Assembly: GCA_001784805.1 (NCBI GenBank) | Contig: MFSE01000020.1 | Coordinates: 1 to 50,642 of the forward strand | DNA: 50,642 bases | DNA from: Candidatus Moranbacteria bacterium RIFOXYA12_FULL_35_19 | Lineage (GTDB): Bacteria > Patescibacteriota > Minisyncoccia > Moranbacterales > UBA2206 | Direction of reading: 5' to 3' | In this document: positions 32,409 to 40,330 of the stretch, piece after piece | How positions within the stretch are numbered: position 1 is the first letter of the stretch | Layout: the number at the start of each line of letters is the position of its first letter | Translations under genes and position numbers: made by a program | Notes under the pieces: generated by a model | Database searches by the model: none | Seen by the model: the letters and a program-made list of their open reading frames with translations, nothing else | Told to the model about the DNA's origin: nothing

Positions 32409-32855
32409 TTACCTAAAACTCACTTTTTTATACTTCAATAAAAAATAAATCAAGAAATAAAAAGCCAAGGCGATTGCGCCGGCGATTATTATGAAGCCGA
32501 CACTTAAAGGTAGTAATAATTTCAAAATAATAGTTTCGGAAAAAAAATATTTTAGATCTGCCGAATAGCTTTGGTTGAAATTTTTAATAAGATCCTCTGA
32601 ATTTACTCCAAAAATTAGACATCCAAGCTTAGCGGCAAAGGGCATAATTAAAATTGATGTCCAAAAATTAGTCGCTAATACTCCGGCAACAGCGGATAAA
32701 CGGTTTACTCTTATTATCCAAGCGATTACGATGGCGGTCAAAATTCCGCCGGGAATAATTCCCAAAAAAATTCCCAAGGCCGCTCCCGCAGCAACTTTAT
32801 GTGGAGTGTCATCGATGAGAAAGAATTTTTTGAGAAAGGTTGTTAGTTTCTTCAT
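32409..32855 (-). CDS. DUF2062 membrane protein
   Basis: 148 residues from the ATG at 32855. An in-frame extension to 32978 consists of translated repeat (its first residues MLKQVQHD come from the tgtcatgctgaa element) and is rejected. The block HKVAAGAALGIFLGIIPGGI followed by NRLSAVAGVLATNFWTS and PFAAKLG is the DUF2062 pattern (a G-x-x-x-G helix then an N-x-x-T motif). Three membrane segments. Function unknown, sometimes linked to cell envelope genes. Confidence 0.78.
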   Translation of the reverse strand: MKKLTTFLKKFFLIDDTPHKVAAGAALGIFLGIIPGGILTAIVIAWIIRVNRLSAVAGVLATNFWTSILIMPFAAKLGCLIFGVNSEDLIKNFNQSYSADLKYFFSETIILKLLLPLSVGFIIIAGAIALAFYFLIYFLLKYKKVSFR

Positions 32856-32869
32856 ATGAATTGTTATGG

Positions 32870-32981
32870 AGATCCTGAAACCCGCCTGCCGGCGAGGCAC
32901 AGTAAATTCAGGATGACAAAAACACAAATTCAGGATGATGAGATAAAAAAGACTGTCATGCTGAACTTGTTTCAGCATCTA
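32870..32981. repeat. Composite of tgtcatgctgaa family units with a nested GC-rich element
   Basis: Left GATCCTGAAA then CCCGCCTGCCGGCGAGGCA, a deletion form of the 51-base GC-rich element, then ATTCAGGATGACA. A further unit, TGTCATGCTGAACTTGTTTC, follows. The stop codon and last seven residues of the GIY-YIG gene lie in this repeat. Confidence 0.85.
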
Positions 32982-33264
32982 ATAGTGTGTCATACAAATC
33001 TATCCAAGCTGGATTATTTTTAGTTATTAAGTTTATTTTCCAGTCCCTATGCCAATTTTTGAGTTGTTTTTCTCTGGATAAAGCAGAATAAACATCGGTT
33101 GTTTGTTCAAAATAAACTAACTTTGTTAAATTATATTTTTCAGAAAATCCTTTTACTAATTTATTTTTATGTTCGTAAATTCTTTTTGGTAAATTCCCAG
33201 TAAATCCAATATAAAGAACTTTATTTAATTTATTGGTAATAATATAAACGCAATATTGTTTCAT
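32956..33264 (-). CDS. GIY-YIG domain protein (UPF0213)
   Basis: 102 residues. VYIITNKLNKVLYIGFTGN is the GIY-YIG pair (here VYI and YIG), followed by the Arg of LPKRIYEH and the Glu/Lys block REKQLKNWHRDWK. Members are small stand-alone nuclease-fold proteins, common in CPR genomes and mostly uncharacterised. The last residues (LDAETSSA) are encoded by the tgtcatgctgaa repeat, so the C-terminus is an acquired tail. Confidence 0.88.
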   Translation of the reverse strand: MKQYCVYIITNKLNKVLYIGFTGNLPKRIYEHKNKLVKGFSEKYNLTKLVYFEQTTDVYSALSREKQLKNWHRDWKINLITKNNPAWIDLYDTLLDAETSSA

Positions 33265-33270
33265 AGGCTA

Positions 33271-33356
33271 ATAGAGATCCTGAAACAAGTTCAGGATGAC
33301 AGCTGAGGTTGAAGATCTTGAAAACTTGTTCAGGATGACAACTGAGGTTGTCATTT
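33271..33356. repeat. Tandem tgtcatgctgaa family units
   Basis: GATCCTGAAACAAGTTCAGG ATGACA, then GATCTTGAAAACTTGTTCAGG ATGACA, each followed by ACTGAGGTTG or GCTGAGGTTG: a direct repeat of about 45 bases. The right end overlaps the stop of the nuclease gene. Confidence 0.85.
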
Positions 33357-34475
33357 TTTCTTCACACTCAAACTTTTAGTTTCTTTGTCGAGAATTTTGG
33401 CTTTTTCAATTTCTTTTTTGGCATCAAATGGTAAGACGCCTAAAATATTTCGAAGTGCTATGCCATCTACTTTCAACACATCTTCCCAATGATCTAGTGG
33501 TTCCAAAACTTCGCGGAGTTTTTTCTCGTCATATTTATAAGTTTTACGAAGTGACCTCGCAATGACGCCTTGTGGCCCAAAAACTCGCTCCACGCCTTCT
33601 TGATCCATATAGCTCAAGATATCCTCTTGCAGTTTCGCCAAGCGATCTTTGGTAATATTTATCGCTGATTTTAGGTCAATATATTCTTCGATTGATTTGT
33701 TAATTTCCTCTGTGTCAATGTGTCGCAATTCCTTGAATTTATGTTTCCACATTGGGCAAAGATTTTGGTATCCGCACCAATCGCAAAGAGGGGACATCGT
33801 CGGTTCAAAATTGCCCGCTTCAATGACTTTTATCGTGTCTAAAAACAGTTGTTCACTTTTTTTCAATTGTTCCAATGTTCTTGTGGCGGAAAGCTTTACT
33901 CCATGCTTTAGGAAATATAGACTAACTTTTATTTTGTCTAAATTATTTATTTCTTTGGGATAATTTGAAAGAAAAGCTTGCAGATAAACAGAAAGCTGAA
34001 TGTCGTTGTCAACTTTTTCTTGATTAGGCATTTTCTTGGTAGTTTTATAGTCGATAATTTCAAAACCATCTTCAGTTTTATCTATGCGGTCAATGATGCC
34101 AGAAATAATATGCCGATCATTTTCAGAACCAATTTCAATTTGAAAACGGGATTCCAAGTTGATAATGTTGAAATCTGCCGGATTATTTTTTTGATAATAA
34201 TCTTGGATAATTTTCACTCCTTGAGAAAAAGCTGCCCGTTCTTCATCCGGCGAATCAAACACGGCCGGATTCCAAGAGTTGGAAAAATGTTCCATCGCTT
34301 GATCCAAGGTAGGGGAGAGAATTCCCGGTGTGTGGATAAATTTCATTGTTTCATGAATTGTCGAACCAAAAACCGCCTCCTTGGATTTAGGAACTTTGAT
34401 TCGATCAATATTTTGAAATTTATATTTCAGTGGACAATTCTGATAGGCATCAAAGGCCGAGTATGATATACGCAT
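33351..34475 (-). CDS. RecB-family PD-(D/E)XK nuclease with iron-sulfur Cys motif
   Basis: 374 residues. SAFDAYQNCPLKYKF (residues 6-20) with Cys14, GSTIHETMKF, the nuclease core GFEIIDYKTTKK (D and the K of D-x-K) with QLSVYLQAF, and the C-terminal CDWCGYQNLCPMW. The first Cys plus the three-Cys tail is the 4Fe-4S arrangement of AddB, Cas4 and related exonucleases. No helicase is present and no CRISPR array is seen, so a repair nuclease is more likely than Cas4. The stop codon TGA lies in a repeat. It starts back to back with the 76-residue gene. Confidence 0.88.
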   Translation of the reverse strand: MRISYSAFDAYQNCPLKYKFQNIDRIKVPKSKEAVFGSTIHETMKFIHTPGILSPTLDQAMEHFSNSWNPAVFDSPDEERAAFSQGVKIIQDYYQKNNPADFNIINLESRFQIEIGSENDRHIISGIIDRIDKTEDGFEIIDYKTTKKMPNQEKVDNDIQLSVYLQAFLSNYPKEINNLDKIKVSLYFLKHGVKLSATRTLEQLKKSEQLFLDTIKVIEAGNFEPTMSPLCDWCGYQNLCPMWKHKFKELRHIDTEEINKSIEEYIDLKSAINITKDRLAKLQEDILSYMDQEGVERVFGPQGVIARSLRKTYKYDEKKLREVLEPLDHWEDVLKVDGIALRNILGVLPFDAKKEIEKAKILDKETKSLSVKKK

Positions 34476-34479
34476 AAAT

Positions 34480-34508
34480 TTGACATATTATATCTATTTC
34501 TATATTAT
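34480..34508 (+). promoter_or_regulatory. Promoter of the 76-residue orphan
   Basis: Perfect TTGACA (34480-34485), 17 bases, TATTAT (34503-34508). Confidence 0.7.
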
Positions 34509-34565
34509 ATACTTAATATTTTTTTATTTCAATTGTTCCTTAATCTTTAGTAAAGGAGAAAAAAC

Positions 34566-34796
34566 ATGGCCGATGATAATCGCGACGAATCAATTAAAAT
34601 GTTAAAAGAAATTGTGAAAGCAGGTTTAAGAAAAAGGCATGAACTAAAAGATCCCAAAAGAATCATAATGGATTTTTCCATGGGAAGTTGCTTGTCTTAT
34701 GAAGAAGCCAGATCGATGTTGGCAGAATCATACAGAAACATGTTCAATGAATTTCTTAAAGAAATAGAGGAAATACAATTTATTCAGTCGGAATAA
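34566..34796 (+). CDS. 76-residue orphan protein, strongly expressed layout
   Basis: A soluble, mostly helical, charged protein (MADDNRDESIKMLKEIVKAG, then KDPKRIIMDFSMGSCLS and an EEARSMLAESYRN helix), with one Cys. I do not recognise it. The gene has everything for strong expression: a perfect -35 box, a Shine-Dalgarno sequence AAAGGAG with 6-base spacing and a strong terminator, in a genome where most genes lack a clear ribosome site. It stands alone between the nuclease (opposite strand) and the iron-sulfur operon. No link to either is shown. Confidence 0.7.
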   Translation: MADDNRDESIKMLKEIVKAGLRKRHELKDPKRIIMDFSMGSCLSYEEARSMLAESYRNMFNEFLKEIEEIQFIQSE

Positions 34797-34824
34797 TCAC
34801 ACATGACATGATAGGTGTTTCCAT

Positions 34825-34866
34825 AAAAACCTTCTTGTATAAGTTTATACAAGAAGGTTTTTTAAT
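34825..34866 (+). terminator. Terminator of the 76-residue orphan
   Basis: AACCTTCTTGTAT and ATACAAGAAGGTT around AAGTTT, followed by TTTT. The symmetric A run means it could work both ways. Confidence 0.9.
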
Positions 34867-34877
34867 TATACAAAGTA

Positions 34878-34905
34878 TTGACAGTTTTTTAAAAGGCGCT
34901 ATAAT
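34878..34905 (+). promoter_or_regulatory. Promoter of the iron-sulfur operon
   Basis: Perfect TTGACA (34878-34883), 16 bases, perfect TATAAT (34900-34905). Confidence 0.8.
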
Positions 34906-34912
34906 TAAAGCA

Positions 34913-34925
34913 TACTAAATTAGTA
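34913..34925. promoter_or_regulatory. Probable Rrf2 operator
   Basis: TACTAA-A-TTAGTA is a perfect odd palindrome at the expected transcription start. A repressor here would block the promoter. Its position before an Rrf2 gene suggests autoregulation. Confidence 0.6.
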
Positions 34926-34936
34926 GGAATAAACAA

Positions 34937-35326
34937 ATGTTAAAGATATCAACAAAAGGGGAGTATGGGCTTCGGGCAGTAGTTAATTTGGCGCGCAATT
35001 ATCCTCAAATTAAGAATATAAAAGAGATATCAATAGAAGAAAAAATCTCGGCTAAATATCTGGAAAGATTAATTGGAGATCTGCGAAAGAGTGATTTAGT
35101 CAAGAGTATTAAGGGGAAAAACGGCGGTTATATTTTGGCGAGAAAACCGAAAGAAATTTCCGCGGGGGAGATTATTGAGATTATGGAAGGACCAATGACG
35201 GCTAAATGCCAAGGAACACATTGCTTGGCGATGAAAAAGTGCGCTTCCAGTTTTGTGTGGATAAAATTAGGCGAGCAAATTAGAAAAACTTTGTATGGAA
35301 TAAAATTAAGTGATTTAATAAAGTAA
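34937..35326 (+). CDS. Rrf2/IscR-family transcriptional regulator
   Basis: 129 residues. The winged helix has STKGEYGLRAVVNLAR, ISAKYLERLIGDLRKSDLV and KGKNGGYILAR, the classic Rrf2 pattern. A Cys cluster follows: AKCQGTHCLAMKKC (spacing C-x4-C-x5-C), close to the C-x5-C-x5-C of IscR, which holds a 2Fe-2S cluster. It therefore probably senses iron-sulfur status and represses its own operon with iscS and iscU downstream. It has a Shine-Dalgarno AGGA. A Fe-S role is inferred from the Cys and the operon. Confidence 0.88.
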   Translation: MLKISTKGEYGLRAVVNLARNYPQIKNIKEISIEEKISAKYLERLIGDLRKSDLVKSIKGKNGGYILARKPKEISAGEIIEIMEGPMTAKCQGTHCLAMKKCASSFVWIKLGEQIRKTLYGIKLSDLIK

Positions 35327-35334
35327 TTTAGGGG

Positions 35335-35400
35335 TGTCATGCTGAATTTATTTCAGCATCTATTTTAATAAAGATCCTGAAACGAGTTCAGGATGACAAA
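35335..35400. repeat. tgtcatgctgaa family unit in the iron-sulfur operon
   Basis: TGTCATGCTGAATTTATTTC and its mirror GAAACGAGTTCAGGATGACA lie between the regulator gene and iscS. The right end provides a false ATG for iscS. Confidence 0.88.
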
Positions 35401-35410
35401 TATAATAATT

Positions 35411-36688
35411 ATGAATAAACAAGTATATCTCGATCACGCGGCAACTACGCCTGTAGATAAAAAAGTATTGCGAGAAATGATGCCTTATTTTAGTGATAGA
35501 TATGGCAATGCTTCCTCGTTGCATTTTTTTGGCCAAGAAGCCTCGCAAGCAGTGGAAAAAGCTAGAATGCAAGTGGCGAAATATTTTAATGCTAATTTGA
35601 ACGAAATTATTTTTACCAGTGGCGCAACCGAATCGAATAATCTTGCTATAAAGGGAGTATTAAGGGCGTGTTACCAGAAGCCACCCGGTGGCTTTTTGAG
35701 CCACCGGGTGGCTTCAAAAGGGGCTTCAAAACCACATATCATCACGACCACTTTTGAACATCATTGCGTATTGAATACCATCAAAGAATTAGAAAAAGAA
35801 AATTTAATCGAGACTACTTTTATCAATCCAAAAAAAGATGGTGTTATCAATGTCGAGGATATAAAAAATGCAATCAAATCAAATACGATTTTAATTTCTG
35901 TGATGTATGTGAATAATGAAATTGGCACTGTGCAACCAATTGCGGAAATTGGAAAAATAATTCATGAAACACGAAACACGAAACATGAAACAAAAAGCAA
36001 TGGATATCCAATTTTCCATACAGATGCGACACAGGCAGTGGCTTATTTTGATTGTGATGTCGAAAAATTGGGAGTGGATTTGCTTTCAATGTCGGCGCAT
36101 AAAATATATGGACCAAAAGGAGTAGGGGTTTTGTATATTAAAAAAGGGCTTAATATAGCCAAAATTCAAGATGGTGGGGCGCAAGAATTTGGAATGCGCG
36201 CAGGAACAATTAATACCTCGGGAATTGTTGGATTAGGAAGTGCGATATCAATGATCAATGATCAAAGAACAACTAACAATGAAAAAATTAAAAAGCTACG
36301 AGATTATTTAATTGCAAAAATTCTCAAAGAAATTCCAGATTCAAGATTGAATGGTTCAAAAATAAAAAGATCGCCGAATAATGTAAATGTAAATTTTTCG
36401 CGAGTAGAAGGGGAGAGTTTGCTTATGATGCTCTCGTCAGAAGGAGTTTTTGCTTCAACCGGTTCAGCTTGTTCATCAGGATCGCTTTCGCCATCACATG
36501 TACTTTTGTCGCTTGGTTTGAAACCAGAAGAAACGCATGGATCACTGCGATTGACACTCGGGAAAAATACCACCAAAAAAGAAATTGATTACGTCGTGAA
36601 GGTAATTAAAAGATCAGTAGAAAAACTCCGAAAAGTTTCCGGGAGCGTACTTAAGGATTATTATAAGAGCATGAAACATGAAGCATGA
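35411..36688 (+). CDS. iscS: Cysteine desulfurase with palindromic insertion
   Basis: 425 residues from the ATG at 35411. The in-frame ATG at 35393 lies in a repeat and is rejected. It has VYLDHAATTP at the start, GATESNNLAIKG, TFEHHCVL, the PLP lysine in SAHKIYGPKG and the catalytic Cys in STGSACSSG. It takes sulfur from cysteine for cluster building. An insertion of about 14 residues (89-102, KPPGGFLSHRVAS) comes from a GC-rich palindrome. Residues about 185-195 (ETRNTKHETKS) and the last residues (SMKHEA) come from catgaaacat repeats. All lie away from the active-site blocks. Group I/IscS type. Operon with the regulator and IscU. Confidence 0.93.
   Translation: MNKQVYLDHAATTPVDKKVLREMMPYFSDRYGNASSLHFFGQEASQAVEKARMQVAKYFNANLNEIIFTSGATESNNLAIKGVLRACYQKPPGGFLSHRVASKGASKPHIITTTFEHHCVLNTIKELEKENLIETTFINPKKDGVINVEDIKNAIKSNTILISVMYVNNEIGTVQPIAEIGKIIHETRNTKHETKSNGYPIFHTDATQAVAYFDCDVEKLGVDLLSMSAHKIYGPKGVGVLYIKKGLNIAKIQDGGAQEFGMRAGTINTSGIVGLGSAISMINDQRTTNNEKIKKLRDYLIAKILKEIPDSRLNGSKIKRSPNNVNVNFSRVEGESLLMMLSSEGVFASTGSACSSGSLSPSHVLLSLGLKPEETHGSLRLTLGKNTTKKEIDYVVKVIKRSVEKLRKVSGSVLKDYYKSMKHEA
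35677..35715. repeat. GC-rich palindrome inside iscS
   Basis: The left arm GAAGCCACCCGGTGGCT and the right arm AGCCACCGGGTGGCTTC are exact reverse complements around TTTTG. In frame. Confidence 0.95.
35964..35995. repeat. catgaaacat tandem units inside iscS
   Basis: CATGAAACACGAAACACGAA followed by ACATGAAAC. Read as HETRNTKHET. The same kind of tandem unit follows the gene at 36669. Confidence 0.8.
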
Positions 36689-36764
36689 AACATGAAACAA
36701 GATTCTAAATCAGGATTTTGAAATAAAACTTGTTACATGCTATATGTTTTATGCTATATGAAAA
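36669..36764. repeat. catgaaacat repeat between iscS and iscU
   Basis: A left arm of CATGAAACATGAAGCATG units and a right arm CTATATGTTTTATGCTATAT. The iscS stop codon lies in the left arm, and the right arm ends 3 bases before the iscU start. Confidence 0.85.
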
Positions 36765-36767
36765 AAT

Positions 36768-37154
36768 ATGTATTCAAAAAAAGTTCTGGAACATTTTACT
36801 CATCCACACAATCAAGGCGTGATAAAAAATCCGTCAGGAGTTGGAATGGTGGGTAATCCAACTTGTGGAGATATGATGAAAATTTATATCAAGGTAAAAA
36901 AAGATGTAAAGAAGAGGGAAGTGATAAATGACATCAAATTTGAGACACTAGGATGCGCTAGCGCGATCGCAACCTCATCTATGATCACGGATTTGGCAAA
37001 AAACAAGACATTAGAGGAGGCATCCAAGATTACTAGAAACGATGTGGCAGAAGCCCTAGAAGGTTTGCCACCGATAAAAATGCATTGTTCAAATTTGGCG
37101 GCCGATAGTCTTAGGGAGGCGATAAAGGATTATCAAAAGAAAAAAAAACAATAG
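36768..37154 (+). CDS. iscU: Iron-sulfur scaffold protein IscU/NifU-N
   Basis: 128 residues, full length. YSKKVLEHFTHPHNQGVI at the start. The three cluster Cys are in NPTCGD, LGCASAIATSS and MHCSNLAADSL. It receives sulfur from IscS and builds the cluster. It ends the operon; a hairpin at 37190 follows. No HscA/HscB or ferredoxin is nearby, so the set is minimal, as is usual in CPR. Confidence 0.96.
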   Translation: MYSKKVLEHFTHPHNQGVIKNPSGVGMVGNPTCGDMMKIYIKVKKDVKKREVINDIKFETLGCASAIATSSMITDLAKNKTLEEASKITRNDVAEALEGLPPIKMHCSNLAADSLREAIKDYQKKKKQ

Positions 37155-37189
37155 AAAATTTAAATACCGTTTAATTTTTTTAGATATTT

Positions 37190-37220
37190 TAAAACTGCTA
37201 ATTGAAAGCAGTTTTATTAT
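37190..37220 (+). terminator. Terminator after iscU
   Basis: AAAACTGC (37190-37197) and GCAGTTTT (37207-37214), then ATTATT. Confidence 0.8.
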
Positions 37221-37416
37221 TAAAGGGGAGTATTAAAGACAAATATGTAGAGTGTCGCACAATGATACTTATACGACCCTGTATATTATTCAATTATGCT
37301 TTCTTAAGATACATAGATGTATCTATTAAGTTAGTAATAAGTCTCCTGAGTCAATTTTAGATGTCTTTTTTTATAAATTTAATTTAAAATTTATTTTTTT
37401 AAAATAAAAATATTTT
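37221..37416. other. Gene-free stretch with a hairpin
   Basis: No gene is supported here. CTTAAGATACAT and ATGTATC-TATTAAG form a 12-base interrupted hairpin at 37302-37330. GGGGAGTATT (37224) may pair with AATAAGTCTCC (37344). The part from 37370 onward is almost only A and T. A small RNA is possible but no promoter or T tract decides it. Confidence 0.35.
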
Positions 37417-37520
37417 TTATTTGTAAATTATCATTTGGTCAATTGATACTTTTGAATCGGTACCAATTTTTCCAACTAATGCTTTGGAAGTTCCTAAATA
37501 TAAATTTAAACCAAAAAAAT
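37417..37520 (-). pseudogene. Possible remnant of a LamG-like protein C-terminus
   Basis: The minus strand stays open from the end of the M23 gene to a stop at 37417-37419. The last part reads GTSKALVGKIGTDSKVSIDQ followed by MIIYK, which resembles the end of concanavalin/LamG-like domains (a small Gly-x-Ile strand, then ID-x-x-x-IY). The part before it is a low-complexity A/T reading. No start codon and no complete domain exist, so this looks like a decayed fragment. The family guess rests on pattern only. Confidence 0.25.
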
Positions 37521-37592
37521 ATATTTTTATGATATTTATTTTTAAATATAAATTAAAGAGGATTAGCTCTCCCCTATTGCCAGCAAATTAAT

Positions 37593-38843
37593 TTATTTCA
37601 AATATCTCATTGGATTAATTGAAGCACCTGTGGGCAACATTAAGCCACTTTTTTTTGTTGATTCAACAACTTCAAAACTTTTTTTATCAAAAACAGAAAA
37701 ATGAAGATGTGGCCCAGTTGAATATCCAGTATTGCCACTCTTGCCAATTTTATCTCCAGTCTTGACTTTAGCGCCTTTAGATACAAGTTGGCTACTAAGA
37801 TGTCCATATAGGGTAACTAAACCATCTTTATGATCAATTGCAATCCATTTTCCATAGGCATATCTATGTCCGTCTATATCATTATTTCCTACTCCAATAA
37901 CCGTTCCCCCTCTAACTGCAAAAATATTATTTCCTGTGCTAATCCCAAAATCAATTCCGTTATGAGGTTTTCCGCCATAGGCTCCGGCTTTAGCAAAAGA
38001 AGTCATGCCATAACTTTGAGTAATTCTTACTGAAGAAACTGGATAATTAAAATATCCTCCCTTAGCTGCTGGTAGCTTACTGTAGTCAACTGACTTAGCA
38101 GATTCTAAGCTATAAATTTCATTTTCGATTTCGGACAAAAGTTTTTCGTATTTTTCTTTTTCCGCTTGAGTCTCAATAAGAATTTTTTGTTTTTGATTTT
38201 CATTTAATTGTAATTCATATTTGTCATTTTCCAATTCTTTTTTTAGTTTTTCGCTTTGCTCATAGGATCCTTGAAGTTCTTTTTGATTATCAACTAATTC
38301 TTTCTGATTATTTTTTATTTCATTCAAAATGTCAGAAACCTTAATGCCTGATTGACTGATATAATCTACTTGTTCAAAAGGATTGGTAAGGGCTTTATCC
38401 AAAAGAACTATTTCCAAAATCCCCTGTTGGTCATAATCATAGTAGGATTGGATTAATCCGGATAGCATCTTTTTTTGATAGATAATTTCTTTTTCTTTTT
38501 CTTCAATGCTGTTTTCCAGCGCAGTTATTTTTTCAGAAATGCTGGTTAGATTTTTGATTGTTTCAAGAAGAGTTTTTTGATTTTGCGCCTGTTCCTTGTT
38601 TATATAACCAATTTGATTTGTGACAATATTGAGTTGTTTAGTTTTAACTTCGATTAGTTGTTCATACTTCTCAATCTTTTCACAATCATCCTCGCATTTT
38701 TTTTGTAAGGAAGTATTAGTTGAATAAGCACTTTCACATTTATCTTCGCAATCGCTGGCAAAAATTTTAGCAATATTAAAAACTGAAAAAAATCCAGTCA
38801 AGGCAAAAATAAAGAGGATTAATTTTATTTTATTAATTTTCAT
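37593..38843 (-). CDS. M23 peptidase with coiled-coil (EnvC/NlpD-like)
   Basis: 416 residues. Signal segment at about 7-29, then a four-Cys patch (DCEDKCESAY and KKCEDDCEK), a long coiled coil (about 60-250) and a C-terminal M23/LytM domain. The zinc motifs are H-x-x-x-D in KPHNGIDFG and HLHFS, with a further His in TLYGHLSSQ. All zinc ligands are present, so it is probably an active peptidoglycan endopeptidase rather than an amidase activator. It is 1 base from the gltX stop and is likely co-transcribed with it. Confidence 0.92.
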   Translation of the reverse strand: MKINKIKLILFIFALTGFFSVFNIAKIFASDCEDKCESAYSTNTSLQKKCEDDCEKIEKYEQLIEVKTKQLNIVTNQIGYINKEQAQNQKTLLETIKNLTSISEKITALENSIEEKEKEIIYQKKMLSGLIQSYYDYDQQGILEIVLLDKALTNPFEQVDYISQSGIKVSDILNEIKNNQKELVDNQKELQGSYEQSEKLKKELENDKYELQLNENQKQKILIETQAEKEKYEKLLSEIENEIYSLESAKSVDYSKLPAAKGGYFNYPVSSVRITQSYGMTSFAKAGAYGGKPHNGIDFGISTGNNIFAVRGGTVIGVGNNDIDGHRYAYGKWIAIDHKDGLVTLYGHLSSQLVSKGAKVKTGDKIGKSGNTGYSTGPHLHFSVFDKKSFEVVESTKKSGLMLPTGASINPMRYLK

Positions 38844-38844
38844 T

Positions 38845-40329
38845 TTATATTTTTCCTAAAGCTTGTTTAATTCGTTTTAGACTTTCTTCTTTTCCCAGCA
38901 CCCAAGCGCATTCAAAGGGCGAGGGTGATTTTTTCTCTCCTGTTAGAGTGGCGCGCAGTGGCCAAAGCAATTCACCGCGATTTTCTCCCGCGGATTCCAT
39001 CAGAATTTTTTCCAAATTCTCCCGTGTCCAATTTTCGTCTATTATATTTTCCAAAACGCTTAAAGATTTTTTCAAAGATTTTTTCAAGTCATCGTCCGAC
39101 ATATCTTTCCAGCGCAAAAGTTCTTTGTCAAAATTTATATCTCGAAAAAAGAATTGGTTACTCTCCCCTACTTCTGACAAATTTGCGAGACGGTCTTTTT
39201 CAATAAAAAGTATTTTTTTGATATATTCTTCAGATTTTTTTTCTTCGCTAGCATTTTTATAAAATTCTTTTTCCTCAAAAAATTCCAAAGATTTTTCATA
39301 TAATTCTTCGAGGGAAAGTTTTTTGATCCACTGCGAATTTATCCAATCCAATTTTTTGATGTCAAAAACGGCGCCCGCTTTGTGAACATGAGCCAAATCA
39401 AATTTTTCTACCAATTCGGAAAGCGTAAAAATTTCTTGCGTACTTCCCTCTCCTGGATTCCAACCAAGCATCGCTACAAAATTAATGATCGCTTCTTTGA
39501 GATAGCCTTTTTTGATATAATCCTCCACCGCCACATCACCTTGGCGTTTAGAAAGTTTGGATTTATCAGGATTAAGAAGAAGTGGCAGATGAGCGACTTC
39601 GGGAACTTGCCAACCAAAACTTTCATAAAGTTGGATATACTTTGGCGTGCTGGAAACATATTCTTCTCCGCGAAAAATATGAGAAATTTCCATCAAATGA
39701 TCATCAATAACATTGGCAAAATTATAAGTTGGATAGCCGTCAGATTTTAAAATTATTTGGTCATCTAAAAGATCATTTTTTATCTCAACTTTTCCTCGAA
39801 TCAGATCATTGAATATGGTTGACCCTTGGGTATTTATTTTTTGCCGGATAACATATTTTTCTCCGCTGTCTAATCTTTTTTTAATTTCTTCAGAAGATAA
39901 TTTCAGGCAGCACTGGTCATACATTGGAGCTTGTTTTTGCGCTAACTGATTTTGGCGCATTTCTTCCAATCTTTCTGGCGTGCAAAAACAATAATATGCT
40001 TTTCCAATTTCTACCAATTGCAAAGCATATTTTTTATAAATTTCCAGTCGTTTTGATTGTGTATATGGCCCAAAATTACCTTTTTCTATTATTTTTCCAT
40101 TTTCAAGATAGACCCCTTCGCAATATTCAAAGCTCGCCCAATTTATAATAGCTATTAATTTTTCCAGCGCATCGGCAACTTCTCTTTTTTGATCAGTATC
40201 TTCAATGCGCAAGATAAAATCGCCATTATTTTTTTTGGCAAAAAGATATCCATACAGTGCCGTTCTAAAATTTCCTATATGCATATATCCAGTTGGTGAC
40301 GGCGCAAATCTAGTTCTGATTTTGTTCAT
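38845..40329 (-). CDS. gltX: Glutamyl-tRNA synthetase
   Basis: 494 residues. The HIGH-type motif is in APSPTGYMHIGNFRTALYG and the KMSKS-type motif is KLSKRQG. It contains FILRIEDTDQKR, and the zinc-like region has the Cys CFCTPERLEEM...CCLK. It charges Glu-tRNA and, since no GlnRS is seen here, may also be the non-discriminating type, but that cannot be settled from this window. It is one base from the hydrolase gene upstream and one base from the M23 gene downstream. Confidence 0.97.
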   Translation of the reverse strand: MNKIRTRFAPSPTGYMHIGNFRTALYGYLFAKKNNGDFILRIEDTDQKREVADALEKLIAIINWASFEYCEGVYLENGKIIEKGNFGPYTQSKRLEIYKKYALQLVEIGKAYYCFCTPERLEEMRQNQLAQKQAPMYDQCCLKLSSEEIKKRLDSGEKYVIRQKINTQGSTIFNDLIRGKVEIKNDLLDDQIILKSDGYPTYNFANVIDDHLMEISHIFRGEEYVSSTPKYIQLYESFGWQVPEVAHLPLLLNPDKSKLSKRQGDVAVEDYIKKGYLKEAIINFVAMLGWNPGEGSTQEIFTLSELVEKFDLAHVHKAGAVFDIKKLDWINSQWIKKLSLEELYEKSLEFFEEKEFYKNASEEKKSEEYIKKILFIEKDRLANLSEVGESNQFFFRDINFDKELLRWKDMSDDDLKKSLKKSLSVLENIIDENWTRENLEKILMESAGENRGELLWPLRATLTGEKKSPSPFECAWVLGKEESLKRIKQALGKI

Positions 40330-40330
40330 A

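Noticed and set aside
32856-32978. N-terminal extension of the DUF2062 gene
   Set aside because: The added residues are translated repeat and have no membrane-protein similarity.
33351-34475. Cas4
   Set aside because: The protein has the Cas4-like Cys and nuclease motifs, but there is no CRISPR array or other cas gene, so a general RecB-family nuclease is the better call.
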